This document shows positions 62,584 to 64,000 of a stretch of 64,000 nt of DNA, one piece after another; the first letter of the stretch is position 1, and the number at the start of each line of letters is the position of its first letter. The DNA is from Bacillus sp. BHET2 (GTDB lineage: Bacteria; Bacillota; Bacilli; Bacillales; Bacillaceae_B). The notes beneath the pieces were generated by a model. That model saw nothing but the letters and a program-made list of their open reading frames with translations, ran no database searches and was not told where the DNA came from. Location of the stretch: positions 186,001-250,000 of the forward strand of contig NZ_VCQN01000003.1 of NCBI RefSeq assembly GCF_005938125.1. The letters run 5' to 3'. A program made the translations under genes and the position numbers.

Positions 62584-62594
62584 GGGACGGACCT
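62584..62594 (+). repeat. GGGACGGACCT dispersed word (single)
   Basis: An exact copy preceded by GA and followed by T5, upstream of the BMP gene. On the minus strand it points toward the gene. Confidence 0.85.
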
Positions 62595-62730
62595 TTTTTG
62601 AAGGGGAAGTGGAAAAAAAGTGATGGGCAGATGGGAGTGGACTATTTATCTGGGTATGTAGCTTCTCAGATCGGATAGGGGGTGAGAGGTTTTGCGGAGG
62701 GGTCATTGATGGGGACTATCATTGAGGGAT

Positions 62731-62822
62731 AACGGCGAAATCATGATTTTATCGGCGGAATTTTCAATATAACGGCGAAATCACACCACTTATCGGCGAA
62801 ATCACGATTTTAACGGCGAACG
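62731..62822. repeat. Phased array, 5 x CGGCGAA at 20, 20, 21 and 20 bp
   Basis: CGGCG starts at 62733, 62753, 62773, 62794 and 62814, preceded by AA or AT and mostly followed by AAATCA. Spacers vary. The array is in the gap upstream of the BMP gene and beyond the terminator of the thioesterase gene. Confidence 0.9.
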
Positions 62823-62842
62823 CCAGCTTTTCATAAAAAAAA

Positions 62843-62867
62843 GAGATGCTCTAAAGCAAGCATCTCC
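62843..62867 (-). terminator. Terminator of the thioesterase gene
   Basis: GAGATGCT pairs with AGCATCTC, followed by a minus-strand T run. Confidence 0.82.
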
Positions 62868-62873
62868 GGAAAA

Positions 62874-63377
62874 TTAATAGGCTTTGCGGAAAAAATCCGC
62901 TAACTCTTCACTATGTTTTTTGCGTGCTTTACGGTGATCGGCACGGTTTTTGGCTGTTTCATTCAGCCATTTTTCTTCTTCTGTTTCAGGAACGACTTCA
63001 GGTATGATGGCTGGCTTATTGCCTTCCAATGCGACGAAGGTCAGGAAGGAAATGGCCGCTACATTGGTTTCTCCTGTGAGAAGGACTTCCGAAGTCACTT
63101 TCACACAAATCTCCATAGAGCTTCGTCCGGTATAGGTGACGATCGCTTCTAACGTTACGGCATCCCCGACTTTAATAGGCTGAAGAAAGTCGACGGAATC
63201 AGTGGAAGCCGTTACGACGGACTTGCGGGCATGTCGGGTTGCGGCAATAGAAGCCACATCGTCTATATAGGCCATCAGTTTTCCACCAAACAGAGTACCG
63301 TGATGGTTCGTGTCCGGCGGAAGAACGTGGGTCGTTTTATTTGTTTTCGTTTCTTTCATAAATTTTTTTTCTCTCAA
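62874..63377 (-). CDS. ykhA: Hotdog-fold acyl-CoA thioesterase, YkhA-like
   Basis: TTG at 63377 has AAGGTG 7 bases upstream; GTG 63386 and ATG 63359 are alternatives. About 167 residues. The hotdog core reads VLPPDTNHHGTLFGGKLMAY, with IDDVASIAATRHARKSVVTA and SVDFLQPIKVGDAVTLEAIV. It hydrolyses acyl-CoA in the cytoplasm; chain-length preference is not visible. The C-terminal charged tail is typical of the BACH/YkhA type. Confidence 0.92.
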   Translation of the reverse strand: MREKKFMKETKTNKTTHVLPPDTNHHGTLFGGKLMAYIDDVASIAATRHARKSVVTASTDSVDFLQPIKVGDAVTLEAIVTYTGRSSMEICVKVTSEVLLTGETNVAAISFLTFVALEGNKPAIIPEVVPETEEEKWLNETAKNRADHRKARKKHSEELADFFRKAY

Positions 63378-63466
63378 TGGATTCACCTTCCGTTATCAAT
63401 ATGAAAAAAGATTGCTACCTTCTACTATTCACTAAATGACGATGGAAGAAACATGATTAGAAAAAA

Positions 63467-64000
63467 TTATAGAAATATACTAATGATAATAGCAGTGATA
63501 AAGCTAGCCAGAGTGCCTGCAAGGACAGCTTTTAAGCTCAACTTTGAAACCATAGGACGTTGAGTCGGCTCCAGTGAACCAAGTCCGACGATCAACTGTC
63601 CGATGGAAGACAGGTTGGCAAAGTTACAAAGTGCAACAGAAAGAATCGCGATGGTTTTCGGTGAAAGCTCGTTCATCATGCCTGATAACTCTTTGTATGC
63701 CACAAATTCATTCACTGAAAGTTTCGTTCCAATGATGGAAGCTGCACGAAATGCTTCATCCATCGGGATGCCTACCAATAAGGCGAATGGATAGAAGACG
63801 TAGCCGAATACCGTTGAAAGGCTAGTATCGACTATTCCTAATAATCCATTTACAGCGGCCAGGATACCGATGAACGCAATCAGCAGCCCACCAATGTTAA
63901 TAGCCAATTGAGTTCCGCTAAGGGCACCTTCTGAAATAGCTTCAAAAACGTTCGTATGAGTAGTTTTTCCTAAAGAAATATCACCGTTCGTCTTGGATTC
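63467..64000 (-). CDS. nupC: NupC-family concentrative nucleoside transporter, C-terminal part
   Basis: The frame continues through the window edge, so the N-terminal half is missing; 177 codons are present. Characteristic blocks are EAISEGALSGTQLAINIGG, KLSVNEFVAYKEL, LCNFANLSSIGQLIVGLGSL and SLKAVLAGTLASFITA. These belong to the C-terminal transport domain of CNT proteins that import nucleosides with Na+ or H+. Which paralogue (NupC, NupG or YutK type) cannot be settled. Confidence 0.9.
   Translation of the reverse strand, partial: ESKTNGDISLGKTTHTNVFEAISEGALSGTQLAINIGGLLIAFIGILAAVNGLLGIVDTSLSTVFGYVFYPFALLVGIPMDEAFRAASIIGTKLSVNEFVAYKELSGMMNELSPKTIAILSVALCNFANLSSIGQLIVGLGSLEPTQRPMVSKLSLKAVLAGTLASFITAIIISIFL

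Overview
The window is a chromosomal segment of a low-to-moderate-GC, spore-forming, rod-shaped member of the Bacillaceae. The genus cannot be fixed from sequence alone; a Bacillus/Rossellomorea-like organism is an inference. Supporting genes include mreBH, SpoIIM, a complete lia envelope-stress operon, bacterial nitric oxide synthase, a beta carbonic anhydrase of the YtiB type, a preQ1-I riboswitch in front of queF, a SwrC-type RND pump with its TetR regulator, strong AGGAGG-type ribosome binding sites and many TTG/GTG starts. No rRNA, tRNA, phage, CRISPR array or transposase gene was seen.

Layout. 1-5.2 kb: tail of yebC, an exported protein of unknown function, an ATP-grasp enzyme followed by a 654-residue protein with a possible papain-like Cys/His/Asn triad, then three tiny acidic proteins behind a sigma-G-like promoter. 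5.2-19 kb: BCCT transporter, short-chain reductase plus DUF1284, TetR/SwrC pair with three operators, MOP flippase, CPA-type antiporter, a tiny spore-protein-like gene, TspO/MBR protein and M3 oligopeptidase. 19-23 kb: liaI-liaH-liaF-liaS-liaR. 23-30 kb: membrane protein, DUF4129, DUF4350, MoxR ATPase and DUF58 in one direction, SpoIIM convergent to them, and RDD divergent; every gene except SpoIIM uses a GTG or TTG start. 30-46 kb: a secreted lamin-tail/phospholipase-D protein, a VLRF1 release-factor-like protein, a 0.65-kb nested palindromic element, metabolic and detoxification genes (AldA, YfmJ, aminoglycoside-type kinase, peroxiredoxin), a PLA2-like protein, an AT-rich acyltransferase, and a B12-binding/PAS/carbonic anhydrase group. 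46-54 kb: queF, YitT, DUF2339, an ABC-F protein behind a leader-peptide attenuator, a flavin oxidase and nos. 54-58 kb: class F sortase, its likely wall-anchored substrate, and an anti-sigma/ECF sigma pair; the substrate and sigma genes share an identical promoter motif. 58-64 kb: mreBH, a chemoreceptor with a BMP-type binding lipoprotein, an acyl-CoA thioesterase and the end of a nucleoside transporter.

Two kinds of non-coding structure stand out. Five intergenic regions carry short direct repeats spaced exactly 20 or 21 bp apart (two helical turns). The repeated word differs in each region: TGGCCCAAT, ATGAGCC, GGCAGATA, TTGCGTC, CGGCGAA. An unrelated 11-bp word, GGGACGGACCT, occurs 16 times at 11 loci, often as inverted pairs that form hairpins after genes, and four times inside coding sequence. 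Neither is explained by any feature type I know. Starts were chosen from ribosome binding sites and family alignments from memory; all functional calls are homology-based inference without database searches.
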